From Rhodobacteraceae bacterium HTCC2150 (GTDB lineage Bacteria; Pseudomonadota; Alphaproteobacteria; Rhodobacterales; Rhodobacteraceae): a stretch of 64,000 bases of DNA. Positions within the stretch are counted from its first letter, which is position 1; each line of letters begins with the position of its first letter. Made by a program: the position numbers and the translations under genes. The DNA is taken from contig AAXZ01000001.1 of the NCBI GenBank assembly GCA_000169395.1, forward strand, positions 921,526 through 985,525, written 5' to 3'. Shown here piece by piece: positions 1 through 9,527 of the stretch. The notes beneath the pieces are model-generated. The model saw only the letters and a program-made list of their open reading frames with translations, was not told the DNA's origin and ran no database searches.

Positions 1-54
1 GACGTGGTTTGCAGGGGTCCGGTCCAACCCTGTTTCATCATTCATCCAGCCCAT
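1..54 (-). CDS. Acyl-CoA synthetase (AMP-binding), N-terminal 18 codons, partial
   Basis: A minus-strand reading frame starts with ATG at 54 and runs off the left edge of the window. The first residues, MGWMNDETGLDRTPANHV, match the start I remember for roseobacter AMP-dependent acyl-CoA synthetases of the type that includes DmdB-like methylmercaptopropionyl-CoA ligases. A good ribosome site (GAGGA) lies about six bases upstream of the ATG. Such an enzyme would activate an acid as its CoA thioester and would fit the acyl-CoA degradation operon just downstream. Only 18 residues are visible, so the substrate cannot be judged and the family call rests on N-terminal recognition alone. Confidence 0.5.
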   Translation of the reverse strand, partial: MGWMNDETGLDRTPANHV

Positions 55-209
55 AACAAATCCTCAGCCTAGTGGTTAACTACGACTCTACTATTGGCAA
101 AAAGAGGATGCGTTGGAAAGGGGTTTTGAATTCCGACGTTACGTTTGAAAATCCTTTTATCTGTCAAAGATTGCTTTCACAAACCGTGGTCGCGACTTAG
201 GTTGTTTTC

Positions 210-857
210 ATGATAATTTCTCATGGCCGAAAATACATCTTTGTACATATTCCAAAAACTGGCGGCACTTCTATGGCGCTGGCTTTGGAAAGCCGTGCGC
301 AAAAAGACGATATTATGATCGGCGATACGCCCAAAGCACTCAAACGTCGGCGGCGGTTGAAGGACGTGAAATCATCAGGGCGCCTTTGGAAACATTCGCG
401 CTTGATCGATGTTTACGGGCTGATCAGTGATGCAGAGATCGCCGATTTTCATGTATTTACAATGGTACGAAATCCCTGGGATCGCATGGTCAGTTATTAC
501 AATTGGCTTAAGGGTCAAGGCTTTGATAATCCAGCTGTAATAGCAGCCAAAACACTGGAATTTAGCGATTTTATTCGCGATTCCGCAGTTGTTTCTTCGC
601 TTCAACAGAACCCTTATTCAAGCTATGTCAAAGATCGATTTGGTCAGGATCAATGTAATTTTTATATACGCTTGGAGAACCTATCCGAAGATGTTCCAAA
701 GCTTGAAAAAACGCTGGGCGTAAAAATTGGTCCACTTCCGGTATCGAACCAATCCAAACGGAAACAAGATTACCGTCTTGCATATTCAACCGCTGATCAG
801 GCGTGGATAAATGAACTTTGCGCTGAAGATATCGCGCAGTTTGGGTATCGGTTTTGA
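210..857 (+). CDS. Sulfotransferase family protein
   Basis: A 215-residue protein with the two PAPS-binding signatures of the Sulfotransfer_2 type. Near residues 13-20 is a 5'-phosphosulfate loop, HIPKTGGTS, and near 86-96 a 3'-phosphate motif, RNPWDRMVSYY. These enzymes move a sulfonyl group from PAPS to a hydroxyl or amine acceptor, often a glycan. No signal peptide or membrane segment is seen, so it is probably cytoplasmic. It stands alone, divergent from the acyl-CoA synthetase and 118 bases before the Hint gene. The acceptor is unknown. The ribosome site before the chosen ATG is weak, but no better in-frame start precedes the P-loop. Confidence 0.8.
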   Translation: MIISHGRKYIFVHIPKTGGTSMALALESRAQKDDIMIGDTPKALKRRRRLKDVKSSGRLWKHSRLIDVYGLISDAEIADFHVFTMVRNPWDRMVSYYNWLKGQGFDNPAVIAAKTLEFSDFIRDSAVVSSLQQNPYSSYVKDRFGQDQCNFYIRLENLSEDVPKLEKTLGVKIGPLPVSNQSKRKQDYRLAYSTADQAWINELCAEDIAQFGYRF

Positions 858-975
858 TGCTTTAAAAAAGGTGGGAAAAGTCGAAATGCCCAACTTATTT
901 CACAATTACCCCTCAACTTCGCCTTTTGCCTTTAGTTAACCTAACGGAAGTCTGCTAAGGCAGGAAGGAACTAGA

Positions 976-1698
976 ATGCCACTTTTTGGTTTGCCACGGT
1001 TAACGTTTGGAAGATCGTCGTCCGTGACAGAAGAGAATTTCGATACGCAAAATGACGTATCGGCTGCACCGCCTGATTATGTCGGCGATGCGGGTGGTAT
1101 TGTATGCGATACTTTGATCGGCAGGTCGCGTGGCTGGCTGCAGGCGGATGAAATTCAAGTTGGCGACAAGGTCTTGATGGCAGACATGGTTTGGCAAAAG
1201 GTTGTTAGCGTCGCAAGCAGTCACCTTTGGTCCGGATCTGCGACATGCCCAGCACCCGCATGTCCCTTGTTTGTGCCCTCGTGGGTTTTGGGAAACTCTG
1301 AGCCAATGACGTTGTTACCCGAGCAATATGTTTTGTTTGAAGACATTGAGGTTGGCGATTTGATCGGGGAAGAAGGTGTTTATATCAAAGCCGAACATCT
1401 TGAGGGTTTCTTTGGTATATATCGATTTTCGCCTGCAGAACCCGTTGCTGTAATTCACTTAGAATTTGAGGATCCGGAAATTGTTATGGTGCAAGGTGGC
1501 ACCAAGGTTTTGTGCCCTCATGGTATCGTTCACCGTGGCAAAATGGGTGAAATAACGGATACTGATTTGATCAACGACCCCCTCGCACCGGCCATGGGCA
1601 TCATGGCTTTGGATGCGAAACAGGCCCAACATTTACTGTCGAGCCTGTATCGGCAAACTGCCACCAGTAGGGTCGATCCCTCACTTTACGTGGCTTAA
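976..1698 (+). CDS. Hint (Hedgehog/intein) domain protein
   Basis: A 240-residue protein of the Hint_2 type that is abundant in Rhodobacteraceae. The N-terminal part of the Hint fold is visible around residues 42-70: a Cys after GGIV, then DTLIG, and a GDKVLMAD strand matching the usual 'GD.V.T.D' pattern. The first 40 residues are polar and look like a linker. A strong ribosome site (AGGAAGGA) precedes the ATG. Hint domains can self-cleave at the Cys, but many bacterial stand-alone forms have no shown activity. The usual GT after the Cys is DT here. It converges on the FadJ-like gene, only three bases away. Function is unknown. Confidence 0.7.
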   Translation: MPLFGLPRLTFGRSSSVTEENFDTQNDVSAAPPDYVGDAGGIVCDTLIGRSRGWLQADEIQVGDKVLMADMVWQKVVSVASSHLWSGSATCPAPACPLFVPSWVLGNSEPMTLLPEQYVLFEDIEVGDLIGEEGVYIKAEHLEGFFGIYRFSPAEPVAVIHLEFEDPEIVMVQGGTKVLCPHGIVHRGKMGEITDTDLINDPLAPAMGIMALDAKQAQHLLSSLYRQTATSRVDPSLYVA

Positions 1699-1701
1699 TC
1701 T

Positions 1702-3900
1702 TTAGGCGGCTGTTGGTTGCGAAAAACGATCGTAGAAACCTTCGCCTTTATCAGCAAGTGAGCGCAATAGGGCAGGTGCCGTAAAACGATCGCCGTAGGT
1801 TCGGGTCAAGTGTTCACAAATTTCTACGGCTTTGGCGGCGCCAATCATATCCAACCAACTAAGCGGTCCACCGGACCATGGGGCAAACCCCCAGCCCAAA
1901 ATAGCCCCAACATCACCTTCACGAATATCCGTCAAAACGCCGTCTTCCAATGCGCGAACCGCCTCAAGCGCTTGTGCCATCATCAAGCGGTTTTGTACGT
2001 CATTTAGGGATGGTTGAGAACTGTCCACAGGATATTTATCCCCAATGATCTGTGTAAGGCCAGTACGTTTCCCTTTAGAATCATAGTCATAAAAACCAGC
2101 GTTCGACTTACGACCCAAACGACCCTCGGACTCCATCCAAAAAATGATTTCATCCACAACACCATCTGGATAAGAATCTCCCATAGCGGCTTTCGTTGCG
2201 CGGGCGATTTTTGCCCCTAAATCAATGGAGGTTTCATCAACCAATTGAAGTGGGCCCAATGGCATGCCCAGCATTTTAGCGCCGTTTTCAATGAATGCTG
2301 GTGCCACACCTTCGCCAAGCATGCGAATACCCTCGTTGATGTAAGGAATGATGCAACGGTTTGCATAAAAGAACCGCGCGTCGTTCACAACGATTGGAGT
2401 TTTTCGAATCTGGCGTACGTAATCCAACGCTTTGGCAACGGCGCGATCACCTGTATCGCGACCTTTGATGATTTCAACCAATAACATTTTTTCCACAGGA
2501 CTAAAGAAGTGAATGCCAATGAACTGTTCTGGTCGTTTGCTTGCACGTGCTAAATCGGTGATGGGCAGTGTTGATGTGTTGGTCGCAAAGATACAATCTT
2601 GGCCAACAACGGCCTCGACCTTTGCGGTAACTTCAGCTTTGATTTTAGGGTCTTCAAAAACCGCCTCAACGATTAAATCGGAACCTTTCAACGCATCATA
2701 ATCTGTCGTGGCCGTAATCAACGCCATGACCGCGACCTTTTTCTCAGGTGACGTTTTCTTGCGCTTTATTCCTTGATCCAGATACGCCTCGACATAGGCT
2801 TTGCCTTTGTCAGCGGAATCTTGGTTTTGATCAATTAACACAACTTCAATACCAGCCATCGCTGAAACCAGCGCAATGCCCGCACCCATCATGCCAGCAC
2901 CCATTACGCCAACTTTGGATACCTTTTGATCTGGCACATCAACAGGACGAACCGCACCCTTTTCCAGGGCTTCTTTGTTGATGAATAGGGACCGGATCAT
3001 GTTTGTAGAAGACGGGTTCATCAAAACATTGGTGAACCAACGCGCCTCAATCTTCAGTGCGGTGTCAAAAGGAACCAACGCACCCTCGTAAACCGCTGAA
3101 AGCAGGGCCTTGGCCGCAGGGTAAACACCCTTTGTATTCCCATTTACCATTGCAGATGCCCCAACATAGGTCATGAACCCAGCTGGGTTATATGGGGCGC
3201 CACCTGGCATTTTGTACCCTTTGGCATCCCAAACTTTAACGCAATCAGCATCTGTCGCATTGGCAACCCATTCACGCGCGGCGGCCAATGGATCGGCGAC
3301 AACCTCGTGCACCAATCCAGCAACCTTTGCCTTAGCAGGATCAACCAGTTTCCCCTCAAGCAGATAAGGACTTGCCGCCATAGCACCCATCAGACGAACA
3401 AGTCGTGTCGTGCCACCGGCACCTGGGAAAATGCCTACTTTGATTTCGGGCAATCCAATCTTGGCCTTGGGATTGTCAGCGGCAAAAATACGATGACAAG
3501 AAAGGGGTAATTCTAGCCCAATTCCAAGGGCCGTGCCGGGCAGGGCCGCAGCGATCGGTTTGCCACCCTTTTTGGTTTTCGGATCCATTCCCGCCAGCTC
3601 GATTTTTCTCAAAAGGCGGTGAATGTTCATGACGCCATCAAACAGCCCCTTGGCAGGGTTATCGCCTGCCATGGTTTTCATTTTGGCGATAATATTCAAA
3701 TCCATTCCACCGGCAAAACTGCCAGCCTTACCAGATGTAATAACCACGCCTTTGATGGCCTCATCATTCAAAACGGTATCGATCAAAGCCTCTAAATCAA
3801 CAAAGCCCTGATCGCTCATGACGTTCATGGATTTTCCGATGGTATCCCATGTGATGATTGCGACGCCGTCGGCGCCTGTTTCTAAACTAAAATCGCTCAT
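1702..3900 (-). CDS. fadJ: Fused enoyl-CoA hydratase / 3-hydroxyacyl-CoA dehydrogenase (FadJ/FadB-like alpha subunit)
   Basis: A 732-residue multifunctional beta-oxidation protein. The N-terminal 300 residues are a crotonase domain with the oxyanion signature GTALGIGLELPLSCHR and the GLPEIKVGIFPGAGGTTR block. Residues from about 330 form the NAD-binding dehydrogenase domain (GVMGAGMMGAGIA; IHFFSPVEKMLLVEII), followed by two C-terminal 3HCDH domains. It hydrates enoyl-CoA and oxidises 3-hydroxyacyl-CoA. It is the last gene of a minus-strand operon: its ATG overlaps the cupin stop in ATGA, and the thiolase lies one gene upstream, the usual FadA/FadB pairing. FadB and FadJ are hard to separate from sequence, so the symbol is a best guess. 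Confidence 0.9.
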   Translation of the reverse strand: MSDFSLETGADGVAIITWDTIGKSMNVMSDQGFVDLEALIDTVLNDEAIKGVVITSGKAGSFAGGMDLNIIAKMKTMAGDNPAKGLFDGVMNIHRLLRKIELAGMDPKTKKGGKPIAAALPGTALGIGLELPLSCHRIFAADNPKAKIGLPEIKVGIFPGAGGTTRLVRLMGAMAASPYLLEGKLVDPAKAKVAGLVHEVVADPLAAAREWVANATDADCVKVWDAKGYKMPGGAPYNPAGFMTYVGASAMVNGNTKGVYPAAKALLSAVYEGALVPFDTALKIEARWFTNVLMNPSSTNMIRSLFINKEALEKGAVRPVDVPDQKVSKVGVMGAGMMGAGIALVSAMAGIEVVLIDQNQDSADKGKAYVEAYLDQGIKRKKTSPEKKVAVMALITATTDYDALKGSDLIVEAVFEDPKIKAEVTAKVEAVVGQDCIFATNTSTLPITDLARASKRPEQFIGIHFFSPVEKMLLVEIIKGRDTGDRAVAKALDYVRQIRKTPIVVNDARFFYANRCIIPYINEGIRMLGEGVAPAFIENGAKMLGMPLGPLQLVDETSIDLGAKIARATKAAMGDSYPDGVVDEIIFWMESEGRLGRKSNAGFYDYDSKGKRTGLTQIIGDKYPVDSSQPSLNDVQNRLMMAQALEAVRALEDGVLTDIREGDVGAILGWGFAPWSGGPLSWLDMIGAAKAVEICEHLTRTYGDRFTAPALLRSLADKGEGFYDRFSQPTAA

Positions 3901-4370
3901 GATTTGTCCTCCTCGATGGGAGAGCCATCTTTCTTGGTGAAATTGAAACCGGATTGATCGACCGTAACTTTCATGTCGATATCACTGTAATGGGCGCGTT
4001 CGGTTGGCGTATGTGTTCCAACAACGACAAAGGTAGCAGGCGAATTTGTTTTGTTTACGAGGTGATGACCATTCGCGTCACCGGCAGGAAATGCGGCTGT
4101 TTCCCCCACATGCAGGTCAGTTTCTCCGTGTTCATCTATAAGCGTGCAAACGCCTGACGTTACGACCAAAAATTCGTCTTGGTTTTCGTGCCAATGGCGC
4201 AGGGATGACAAGGCGCCTGGGGCCAATGTTACAAGGTTGGCGCCAAATTGGGTCAAACCGCTTGCCTTAGATAGGCTTTGTTGGCTGCGACCATCCATTT
4301 GTGCGGATAGTTTTCCGGGATAAGAGGAACCAGTTTTTACGGGGATTACGCTGTGATCAATTTTCGGCAT
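3897..4370 (-). CDS. Cupin-domain protein
   Basis: A 157-residue single-domain cupin. The start at 4370 (MPKIDHSVIPVK) is chosen because its ATG overlaps the thiolase stop as TAATG; a longer frame would run into the thiolase. The cupin motif is visible as RHWHENQDEFLVVTSG, giving the His-His-Glu metal ligands of motif 1, and a second block, PAGDANGHHLVN, giving the His of motif 2. It sits between FadA-like and FadJ-like genes with overlaps on both sides, so it is co-translated with them. Its role in acyl-CoA metabolism is unknown; small cupins may be sensors, isomerases or dioxygenases. Confidence 0.8.
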   Translation of the reverse strand: MPKIDHSVIPVKTGSSYPGKLSAQMDGRSQQSLSKASGLTQFGANLVTLAPGALSSLRHWHENQDEFLVVTSGVCTLIDEHGETDLHVGETAAFPAGDANGHHLVNKTNSPATFVVVGTHTPTERAHYSDIDMKVTVDQSGFNFTKKDGSPIEEDKS

Positions 4371-5584
4371 TATACACGCTCGATTATGGTTGCGGCACCC
4401 ATGCCTGATGCGATGCACAGTGTGGCCAAGCCAACCTCTTTGTCGCTGCGTTCCAATTCGTCCAGCAATGTGCCGATGATGATGGCACCTGTGGCACCAA
4501 GTGGGTGACCCATGGCAATAGAGCCGCCATTCACGTTTACTTTGTCGGCATCAACATCAAAGGCCTGCATAAAGCGCAGAACAACCGAAGCGAAAGCTTC
4601 ATTAACCTCAAACAAATCAATGTCACCAATTGTCATGCCATGATCGGCCAAAATTTTCTGGGTCACGGGAACCGGGCCTGTCAACATGATCGTCGGTTCA
4701 GTACCGATTTTGGCAGTTGCGCGAATGCGTGCGCGGGGTTTTAGGCCATTGGCAACGCCGAACTCTTTGGATCCAATCAAAACGGCCGCAGAGCCATCCA
4801 CGATACCTGAGGAATTTCCAGCGTGGTGAATGTGGTTAATTTTTTCCAATTCAGGGTACTTCATCAACGCGACTTTGTTAAAGCCGGGCATGGCCTCACC
4901 CATCATTTGGAAAGATGCATTTAATGCGCCCAAGCCCTGCATGTCGGTGCTAGGTCGCATGTATTCATCATGGTCTAAAATTGTTAACCCGTTGATGTCT
5001 TTGACGGGAATAACCGATTTTGAAAACCGATTGTCTGCCCATGCAGCGGCAGCACGTCTTTGGCTTTCGACCGCCAATGCATCAGCATCATCCCGCGAAA
5101 ATCCATATTTCGTAGCAATCAGATCAGCAGAAATGCCTTGCGGAACGAAATAAGTGTTCATGGCAATTGAGGGGTCAACAGCAATCGCGGCGCCATCTGA
5201 CCCCATGGCCACACGACCCATCATTTCAACACCGCCTGCAATATAGGCTGAACCCGCGCCGCCGCGCACTTGGTTTGCGGCCAGATTTACGGCCTCCATA
5301 CCTGATGCACAGAAACGATTGATTGATAAACCTGGTATGCTTTCGTCTAAATTGGAGGCCAAAACAGCGGTACGTGCCAAGCAGCCGCCTTGTTCGCCGA
5401 CTTGTGTAACGTTGCCCAAAATGACGTCTTCAACGGCATGCCCCTGCAATCCATTTCGCTCATGTATTGCATTCAGCGAAACGGCGGCCAATCGGGCGCT
5501 TGTTACTTCGTGCAGGGATCCGTCTTTGCGGCCTTTGCCGCGCGGCGTACGAACAGCGTCATAAATATAGGCTTCGGTCATCAT
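4370..5584 (-). CDS. fadA: Acetyl-CoA C-acyltransferase (thiolase, FadA-like)
   Basis: A full-length 404-residue thiolase. The nucleophilic Cys sits in INRFCASGMEA near residue 92; the His of GHPLGATGA and the second catalytic Cys of CIASGMGAA are near the C-terminus. The enzyme cleaves 3-ketoacyl-CoA with CoA in the last step of beta-oxidation. An AAGGA ribosome site lies just before paired ATG codons at 5584 and 5581. It is the second subunit of the trifunctional complex together with the FadJ-like protein downstream. Chain-length specificity cannot be read from the sequence. Confidence 0.92.
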   Translation of the reverse strand: MMTEAYIYDAVRTPRGKGRKDGSLHEVTSARLAAVSLNAIHERNGLQGHAVEDVILGNVTQVGEQGGCLARTAVLASNLDESIPGLSINRFCASGMEAVNLAANQVRGGAGSAYIAGGVEMMGRVAMGSDGAAIAVDPSIAMNTYFVPQGISADLIATKYGFSRDDADALAVESQRRAAAAWADNRFSKSVIPVKDINGLTILDHDEYMRPSTDMQGLGALNASFQMMGEAMPGFNKVALMKYPELEKINHIHHAGNSSGIVDGSAAVLIGSKEFGVANGLKPRARIRATAKIGTEPTIMLTGPVPVTQKILADHGMTIGDIDLFEVNEAFASVVLRFMQAFDVDADKVNVNGGSIAMGHPLGATGAIIIGTLLDELERSDKEVGLATLCIASGMGAATIIERV

Positions 5585-5598
5585 TATTCCTTTGGATA

Positions 5599-6240
5599 TT
5601 AGGCGCGGTCGGCGGGGCTGCCGGGCATCAGGTCATACGGGTGTGCCCATCCAGGTTGTTCGGACAAGCGGGTTAACCATGCGTCTATGTTTGGAAATTC
5701 CTTGCGATCAAATCCAAATGGTTCTGGGTAGTAAAGGTAACCACAGCAAGAAATGTCCGCGATCGTGGCGTGATCACCAACAACCCATTCGCGTCCTTCA
5801 AGATGTTCATCCAAAACTTTGTAGGCTGCATTAAGACGGCCTTTGTTAAAGGCAATAACTTCTTGTGGGCGCTTGGCTTCGGGCAGAAAATTCATCAAAA
5901 ACCGTGTTGGGCCAGCCATAGAAGACAGCTTGTGATTATCCCAAAGAACCCAACGCAAAACCTCGCGGCGTTCTTCGGGTGTTTTGCCTGTCAATTTTCC
6001 AGACAGATGCACGACATAATCTTGGATAGCCCCAGATTGTGTTAGGTGGTAATCATGATCTGTGTCGATCAACATCGGCACTTCGCCCATCACATTCAGC
6101 GCGCGATATTCTTCGGATCGCGCTTCGCCGTTGAAAAAGTCGACATAAACAGGCTCCCACTCAAGACCAGCCATATTTAGCGATAAGGCGGCTTTATAGG
6201 CGTTTCCGCTCTCGCCAAAACAATACAATTTCAAAGTCAT
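5599..6240 (-). CDS. Glutathione S-transferase family protein
   Basis: A 213-residue GST. The N-terminal thioredoxin-like half begins LKLYCFGESGNAYK, where the Ser is the likely catalytic residue, and contains the conserved cis-proline block GEVPMLID. The all-helical C-terminal half carries the N-capping box motif ATIADISC. GSTs conjugate glutathione or act as isomerases and peroxidases. Its placement inside the beta-oxidation operon, 14 bases upstream of the thiolase, suggests it handles an electrophilic acyl intermediate or another glutathione-linked step, but that is inference. Confidence 0.85.
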   Translation of the reverse strand: MTLKLYCFGESGNAYKAALSLNMAGLEWEPVYVDFFNGEARSEEYRALNVMGEVPMLIDTDHDYHLTQSGAIQDYVVHLSGKLTGKTPEERREVLRWVLWDNHKLSSMAGPTRFLMNFLPEAKRPQEVIAFNKGRLNAAYKVLDEHLEGREWVVGDHATIADISCCGYLYYPEPFGFDRKEFPNIDAWLTRLSEQPGWAHPYDLMPGSPADRA

Positions 6241-6293
6241 ATGAATTCTCCGTCTTAGAAAAGTGGCCTGAAATTAAGAATTGCAGGTCGTAA

Positions 6294-8072
6294 TTAGAAG
6301 TTTGCAGCGTCCAACGCCATCACAGTATCTGCGCCACTTTGAATCCGCGCAAGGTGCATTGCTACCGCTGGCAATTGACGCGCCATATAATAGCGCCCCG
6401 TCGTGATTTTCGTTTCATAGAACGACTTGTCACCGTTGCCATTAGCTAACGCTTTGCCAGCAGCTTGTGCCATTTGTGCCCACATTAAGCCCAAACAAAC
6501 GTGCCCAAAAGCATGCATGAAATCATACGAGCCAGCCAATGCATTATTAGGTTTCTTGGCCGCATTTTCTAGAAAATACATAGATGCTGTTTGCAAATCT
6601 TTGCTGGCATTTTTTAGCGGTTCAAGAAAACCGTTTTGAAGAATTTCGTCTTTTTCATTTTCCTTGATAAAGTCTTTGACCAAGGCGAAAAACGCCATGA
6701 CGTGTTTCCCGCCGTCTTGCCCCAGTTTCCGCCCAACTAGGTCAAGGGCTTGAACGCCATTGGCACCTTCATAAATCATTGCAATCCGAGCGTCGCGGGC
6801 AAACTGCGACATGCCTGATTCTTCGATGTAACCGTGGCCACCATAGATCTGTTGCGCCGCGATTGTATTTTCAAAACCTTTGTCGGTTAGGAAACCCTTT
6901 AACACAGGCGTGACAAGACTGACCAAACCATGGGCCTCTTTGTCATCCATGCGATTTGAGCGATCAATTAAGTTTGCCGCCCAATAGGCAAATGCGCGCG
7001 CGCCTTCGACAAAAGACTTTTGATCCATCAAGTTGCGACGAATGTCTGGATGAACGATCAGCGGATCAGCAGGTCCCTCGGGGTTTTTTGTACCCGTCAC
7101 ATCGCGCCCTTGCAGGCGGTCATTGGCGTAAACAACAGCGTTTTGATAGGCAACTTCGGCTTGCGCAAAGCCTTGCAGCGCAACACCCAGTCGTGCCTCA
7201 TTCATCATTGTGAACATGGCGCGCATGCCTTTGTGCTCTTCACCCAGCAAATATCCCGTTGCTTCGTCATAGTTCATCACACAGGTCGAATTGCCGTGAA
7301 TGCCCATTTTTTCTTCGATTTTTCCCGCAAATGCGCCGTTTCGCGCACCGAGGTTACCATCCTCATCGACATTGAATTTGGGAACAATAAACAATGACAC
7401 ACCCTTAATGCCATCGGGGCCGCCTGGTATTTTTGCCAATAACAAGTGAATGATGTTGTCAGCTAAATCATGTTCACCAGCCGAAATGAAAATCTTTTGC
7501 CCGGAAATTTTGAAACTTCCGTCATCTTGGGGCACAGCTTTAGTGCGCATCAATCCAAGGTCGGTCCCGCAATGTGGTTCCGTCAGGTTCATGGTTCCTG
7601 TCCAATCACAGGAAACCATTTTAGGTAGGAACATTGCCTTTTGATCGTCACTTCCGTGGGCATGAATTGCACTGTAGGCACCGTGCGTAAGGCCCTGATA
7701 CATATTAAATGCCATGTTCGCCGAAACAAACATCTCGCCAACGGAAGAACCCATTAAATAGGGCAATCCTTGGCCGCCGTATTCAGGGTCACAATCAAGG
7801 CCAGTCCAGCCGGCCTCGCGTATTTGATCAAAGGCTTCTTTGAAACCTGTGGGCGTTCGCACAACGCCGTTTTCAAAGGAACAGCCTTCCTGATCACCGA
7901 CGGCATTCAATGGTGCAAGAACTTCTGAGGCAACTTTGCCAGCCTCTTCTAGGATCGCGGAGGTGAAATCCCGATCCAATTCCGCATAACCAGGGATGTC
8001 ACTTGCCGAAATGTTCATCAAATCATGCAACAAAAACTGGATGTCTTTAGTCGGGGCGTTATAGATCGACAT
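6294..8072 (-). CDS. Acyl-CoA dehydrogenase with extended C-terminal domain (DmdC/AcdA-type)
   Basis: A 592-residue FAD acyl-CoA dehydrogenase, longer than the roughly 380-residue classical type. Signature blocks include [16 protein letters not shown], the adenine-dinucleotide region [14 protein letters not shown], and the catalytic-Glu region [16 protein letters not shown]. The last 120 residues are an added helical domain. Methylmercaptopropionyl-CoA dehydrogenase DmdC belongs to this same long group, as do long-chain and aromatic acyl-CoA dehydrogenases. AGGGAAA precedes the ATG by six bases. It follows the MerR gene by 11 bases and heads the catabolic part of the operon. Substrate is not settled; fatty acyl-CoA and MMPA-CoA are both possible. 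Confidence 0.88.
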   Translation of the reverse strand: MSIYNAPTKDIQFLLHDLMNISASDIPGYAELDRDFTSAILEEAGKVASEVLAPLNAVGDQEGCSFENGVVRTPTGFKEAFDQIREAGWTGLDCDPEYGGQGLPYLMGSSVGEMFVSANMAFNMYQGLTHGAYSAIHAHGSDDQKAMFLPKMVSCDWTGTMNLTEPHCGTDLGLMRTKAVPQDDGSFKISGQKIFISAGEHDLADNIIHLLLAKIPGGPDGIKGVSLFIVPKFNVDEDGNLGARNGAFAGKIEEKMGIHGNSTCVMNYDEATGYLLGEEHKGMRAMFTMMNEARLGVALQGFAQAEVAYQNAVVYANDRLQGRDVTGTKNPEGPADPLIVHPDIRRNLMDQKSFVEGARAFAYWAANLIDRSNRMDDKEAHGLVSLVTPVLKGFLTDKGFENTIAAQQIYGGHGYIEESGMSQFARDARIAMIYEGANGVQALDLVGRKLGQDGGKHVMAFFALVKDFIKENEKDEILQNGFLEPLKNASKDLQTASMYFLENAAKKPNNALAGSYDFMHAFGHVCLGLMWAQMAQAAGKALANGNGDKSFYETKITTGRYYMARQLPAVAMHLARIQSGADTVMALDAANF

Positions 8073-8083
8073 ATTAAATTTCC

Positions 8084-8482
8084 CTATTCAGCAGCGTCTT
8101 TTAGCTGAGCCGTTTTCAGCATCTGTTCGCCCCAGACCAATTGTTCCTTCAGTTCCTCAATCGCAACAGAAAGCTCATCTCGTTGGGCAATCATGACCAC
8201 AAGCCGCTCTTTCGCGATTTCATACGTGCGGGCATATTGGGTGGTTTGTCCTCCGCCGTGGTTGTAAAGATCCAGCAGCTGACGAATTTCTTCGAGCGAA
8301 AACCCAAAGCGTTTCCCACGTAGAATCAGCTTTAATCGTGCACGATCACGCTTGGAATAAAGGCGCTTTTGTCCTTCACGGATTGGCGAAATCAGCTCTT
8401 TTGCCTCATAAAATCTCAAGGTGCGCGCCGTAACATCGAAGGCTTCGCACATTTCACGGATGCTCATAATAGCGTCGTCCAA
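8084..8482 (-). CDS. MerR-family regulator (LiuR-like), TTG start
   Basis: A 132-residue MerR protein. The N-terminal winged helix is clear ([20 protein letters not shown]), followed by a [19 protein letters not shown] wing region and a long dimerisation helix. No metal-binding Cys pattern is present, which fits the acyl-CoA responsive LiuR-type branch. I take TTG at 8482 as start because the protein then aligns from residue 1 with the second MerR upstream ([11 protein letters not shown] and MDDTVLTFKEM) and a GGAG lies ten bases before it; the ATG at 8467 has no better site. It lies directly upstream of the acyl-CoA dehydrogenase and probably controls the operon. Confidence 0.85.
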   Translation of the reverse strand: MDDAIMSIREMCEAFDVTARTLRFYEAKELISPIREGQKRLYSKRDRARLKLILRGKRFGFSLEEIRQLLDLYNHGGGQTTQYARTYEIAKERLVVMIAQRDELSVAIEELKEQLVWGEQMLKTAQLKDAAE

Positions 8483-8518
8483 AACAAAGCCACTCCCTAA
8501 TTTAACTAGATAAGAGCT

Positions 8519-8532
8519 TTACGTTAACGTAA
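8519..8532. promoter_or_regulatory. LiuR-like operator palindrome
   Basis: A perfect 14-base palindrome, TTACGTTAACGTAA, lies in the 104-base gap between the two MerR genes, 37 bases upstream of the TTG start. This ACGT-TA-ACGT pattern closely resembles the sites I know for LiuR-type MerR regulators of branched-chain and fatty acid degradation. It is well placed to control the MerR-to-fadJ operon. Confidence 0.6.
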
Positions 8533-8586
8533 GGTGCTCTGCGGGTCAACTCAAATTCCCGAACCGAACTTTTGCGTAACGCTGCT

Positions 8587-8955
8587 CTATTTTAGGGCTT
8601 TTGCAGTTTCATCTTTTAGATCGGTTAGAAATTGTATCGTTTGATCCAATTGAACGGTCTGTTCCTGTAAAGCCAAAAGCTGGCGATCAGCCATTTCAAC
8701 AAAGGCTTGCATTTGGGCCTCGTTGCCTTGCTCATCATAAATCAAAAGCCATTGACGCATTTCCTCTAAGGAAAAACCAAAACGGCGGCCCCGCAATATT
8801 AATGTCATTCGAGCCACGTCTCGCGATGCATAGTATCTGTTTCGCCCTTCGCGGCGCGGCGACAAAAGTTCGATATATTCATAATAACGCAGGGTTCTTG
8901 GTGTGACGTCAAATTTTGCGCACATCTCTTTAAACGTTAGAACTGTATCGTCCAT
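8587..8955 (-). CDS. Second MerR-family regulator
   Basis: A 122-residue MerR protein closely similar to the one downstream. Shared blocks include the helix-turn-helix (MCAKFDVTPRTLRYYEYIEL) and the wing block [19 protein letters not shown]. The C-terminal half is a coiled dimerisation helix rich in Gln. It is 104 bases upstream of its paralogue on the same strand and may have arisen by tandem duplication. The gap between them holds the palindrome at 8519-8532. It is divergent from the PaaI thioesterase pair. It lacks Cys-based metal sites, so it likely senses an acyl-CoA or other organic ligand. Confidence 0.82.
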   Translation of the reverse strand: MDDTVLTFKEMCAKFDVTPRTLRYYEYIELLSPRREGRNRYYASRDVARMTLILRGRRFGFSLEEMRQWLLIYDEQGNEAQMQAFVEMADRQLLALQEQTVQLDQTIQFLTDLKDETAKALK

Positions 8956-9097
8956 TCACCATTTCCCTTTATGGTATTTTCATTCGACAAGCGCTTTGAC
9001 AATGGCGCGAATCCATGGCCTTTTGTGCGCGTATTGGGGCAAAATAACTCGCGCCCGTCTAGTGTCATCCGAAAAAAGACCAAAGAAAGTCGCCTCT

Positions 9098-9523
9098 GTG
9101 CAAGATCCCGATAAAAACACCAAAATTGCTCGCCAATTTTTTGATGCCATTCCTTATTGCCGTACGTTGAACATGAGGTTGGATGAAATCGGCGCGGGGC
9201 AGGCGGAAATGTCTATGCCTTATGACGAACGATTAATTGGCGATCCCGCAACCGGTGTGATTTCAGGCGGTGCGGTATCCGCTTTGATGGATTCTTGCGG
9301 TGGTGCTGCTGTAATTTCGCATCCTGATAACACCAGCGCGACAGCAACAATTGATTTGCGCATCGACTACATGCGTTCCGCGACACCCGGTCAGCGAATC
9401 CGTGCAAAGGCAAGTTGTTTTCACGTTACCAGATCCGTGGCATTTGTTCGTGCGCAGGCATTTGACGACGATGAAACGATACCTGTGGCAACAGCTGCGG
9501 GTGCATTTACATTTGTGAAATAG
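9098..9523 (+). CDS. PaaI-family hotdog thioesterase (first of a pair), GTG start
   Basis: A 141-residue hotdog-fold protein. The conserved core is seen in the HGG-like block GVISGGAVSALMDSCGGAAV and the strand TATIDLRIDYMR. The usual His of the HGG motif is Ser here (SGG). The open frame continues upstream into the divergent MerR gene, so I chose the GTG at 9098 (reading MQDPDKNTK), which gives the length I expect for roseobacter PaaI proteins; no start has a strong ribosome site. These enzymes hydrolyse acyl-CoA thioesters. It is followed after four bases by a second thioesterase and then the MATE gene, a likely three-gene operon. Confidence 0.72.
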   Translation: MQDPDKNTKIARQFFDAIPYCRTLNMRLDEIGAGQAEMSMPYDERLIGDPATGVISGGAVSALMDSCGGAAVISHPDNTSATATIDLRIDYMRSATPGQRIRAKASCFHVTRSVAFVRAQAFDDDETIPVATAAGAFTFVK

Positions 9524-9527
9524 AACG

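Noticed and set aside
8903..9097. Longer N-terminus for the first PaaI thioesterase
   Set aside because: It overlaps the divergent MerR gene and is not like any hotdog thioesterase start I know.
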